Translations under genes and position numbers: made by a program
Notes under the pieces: generated by a model
Told to the model about the DNA's origin: nothing
The model's input: the letters and a program-made list of their open reading frames with translations, nothing else
Databases searched by the model: none
Source: Anaerolineae bacterium
GTDB taxonomy: Bacteria > Chloroflexota > Anaerolineae > B4-G1 > SLSP01
DNA length: 33,588 nucleotides
NCBI GenBank assembly: GCA_026991395.1
Contig: JALXBP010000149.1
Location: 1-33,588, forward strand
Reading direction: 5' to 3'
Shown here: one piece after another, positions 33,348 through 33,588 of the stretch
Layout: each line of letters starts with the position of its first letter
Numbering within the stretch: position 1 is the first letter of the stretch

Positions 33348-33588
33348 CTATCGCTCCTCGCCTCCCGGTGCTTCGCCGCCCAAGAGCGCGTTGATACCGT
33401 CCAGCAGGTCTTCATCCATGAAAGAGCCTTTCTGCAGCAGCATCTGAATCTGTCCCTGCAGCCGCTTGCGCTCATCGCCGGTCAGCTCTTTGGCCGTAAT
33501 GACGATGACCGGAATATCTTTCAACTCCGCATCGGCCTTCAGGGTATCGAGGACGGCGAAGCCATCCATATCGGGCATCATCAAATCG
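33348..33588 (-). CDS. C-terminal receiver domain of a response regulator or hybrid kinase (cut by window edge)
   Basis: Only the last 79 codons are present. They begin at the phospho-acceptor aspartate itself (33585-33587) followed by L-M-M-P-D-M-D-G-F, then the conserved V-I-V-I-T-A-K. The C-terminal stretch (L-T-G-D-E-R-K-R-L-Q-G and L-L-Q-K-G) resembles the ends of hybrid histidine kinases in Chloroflexota. The N-terminal part lies beyond 33588, so I cannot tell a simple regulator from a hybrid kinase. The frame is open to the edge, and the ATG codons at 33579 and 33576 lie inside the domain and are not starts. It is the upstream gene of the receiver-kinase operon. Confidence 0.88.
   Translation of the reverse strand, partial: DLMMPDMDGFAVLDTLKADAELKDIPVIVITAKELTGDERKRLQGQIQMLLQKGSFMDEDLLDGINALLGGEAPGGEER

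Noticed and set aside
31184-33394. 736-codon plus-strand frame opposite the SDR and receiver-kinase genes
   Set aside because: It crosses the boundary between two recognised minus-strand genes and has no recognisable domain.
33335-33475. 47-residue extension of the receiver-first kinase
   Set aside because: It overlaps the end of the preceding receiver gene. ATG 33334 has GGGAGGT and begins the receiver fold.
1-33588. CRISPR arrays, insertion sequences, prophage or integration boundary at the tRNA cluster
   Set aside because: I found no regularly spaced short repeats, transposase or integrase genes, or duplicated tRNA 3' ends flanking foreign-looking DNA. The two tRNA-Arg copies are whole genes.

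Overview
The window is GC-rich (about 65% by eye), densely packed bacterial chromosome. It holds 26 protein genes, two of them cut by the window edges, and a cluster of four tRNA genes. I see no insertion sequence, phage gene, CRISPR array or rRNA. The gene mix suggests a Chloroflexota bacterium of the Anaerolineae/Caldilineae type. It has very large multi-GAF histidine kinases, an ADP-forming acyl-CoA synthetase, SufS/SufU, ScpB with an Asp23/AmaP-like membrane protein, a protein with three S1 domains, Tat and lipoprotein exports with Pro/Thr-rich linkers, and exported proteins with a short aromatic-Leu-Pro motif. This assignment is inference from gene content, not from a marker gene.

Left arm (1-18857, all minus strand). 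Read in the direction of transcription, sufS-sufU come first and end at a strong hairpin. A lipoprotein lytic transglycosylase follows. A TPR/HTH protein with a near-consensus promoter leads into an NfeD-type membrane protease and a UbiD-family decarboxylase coupled by an ATGA overlap. Next is a tight cluster of an AmaP-like protein, scpB (TTG start) and an unusual fusion of an exported domain to a 14-helix flippase-like protein. An ADP-forming acyl-CoA synthetase has its own promoter and a terminator hairpin. Last come a cysteine-free 1556-residue histidine kinase with five repeat-type GAF domains, and the 5' end of a threonine synthase gene.

Middle (18858-22640). sufS diverges from a plus-strand Tat-exported DUF362 protein. 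The four tRNAs (Arg-GCG twice, Ser-GCT, Ser-TGA) lie on the minus strand between that gene and an exported subtilase. The tRNA promoter shares a palindromic -35 region with a possible subtilase promoter. A 12-bp-stem hairpin between the DUF362 gene and the tRNAs can end transcription from both sides.

Right arm (22641-33588). On the plus strand are fmt (apparently leaderless), yebC-ruvC-ruvA with an orphan substrate-binding lipoprotein, a NifX-like small protein, and an S1-protein/ftsK/degV operon. This operon meets a minus-strand operon with no spacer at TAG|CTA. The minus-strand operon contains a C-terminal receiver domain cut by the window edge, a receiver-first histidine kinase and a membrane-anchored short-chain dehydrogenase.

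The most unusual signals are these: (1) a strong shortage of the word GTSAC, visible as Val-Thr pairs written with GTT/GTA in a genome that otherwise uses GTC/GTG, which suggests restriction-site avoidance; (2) a 177-residue-period GAF array in a cysteine-free kinase; (3) two tandem tRNA-Arg genes with anticodon GCG in place of the usual bacterial ACG; (4) the exported-domain/flippase fusion; and (5) a shared aromatic-Leu-Pro motif in exported proteins. All counts were made by eye.
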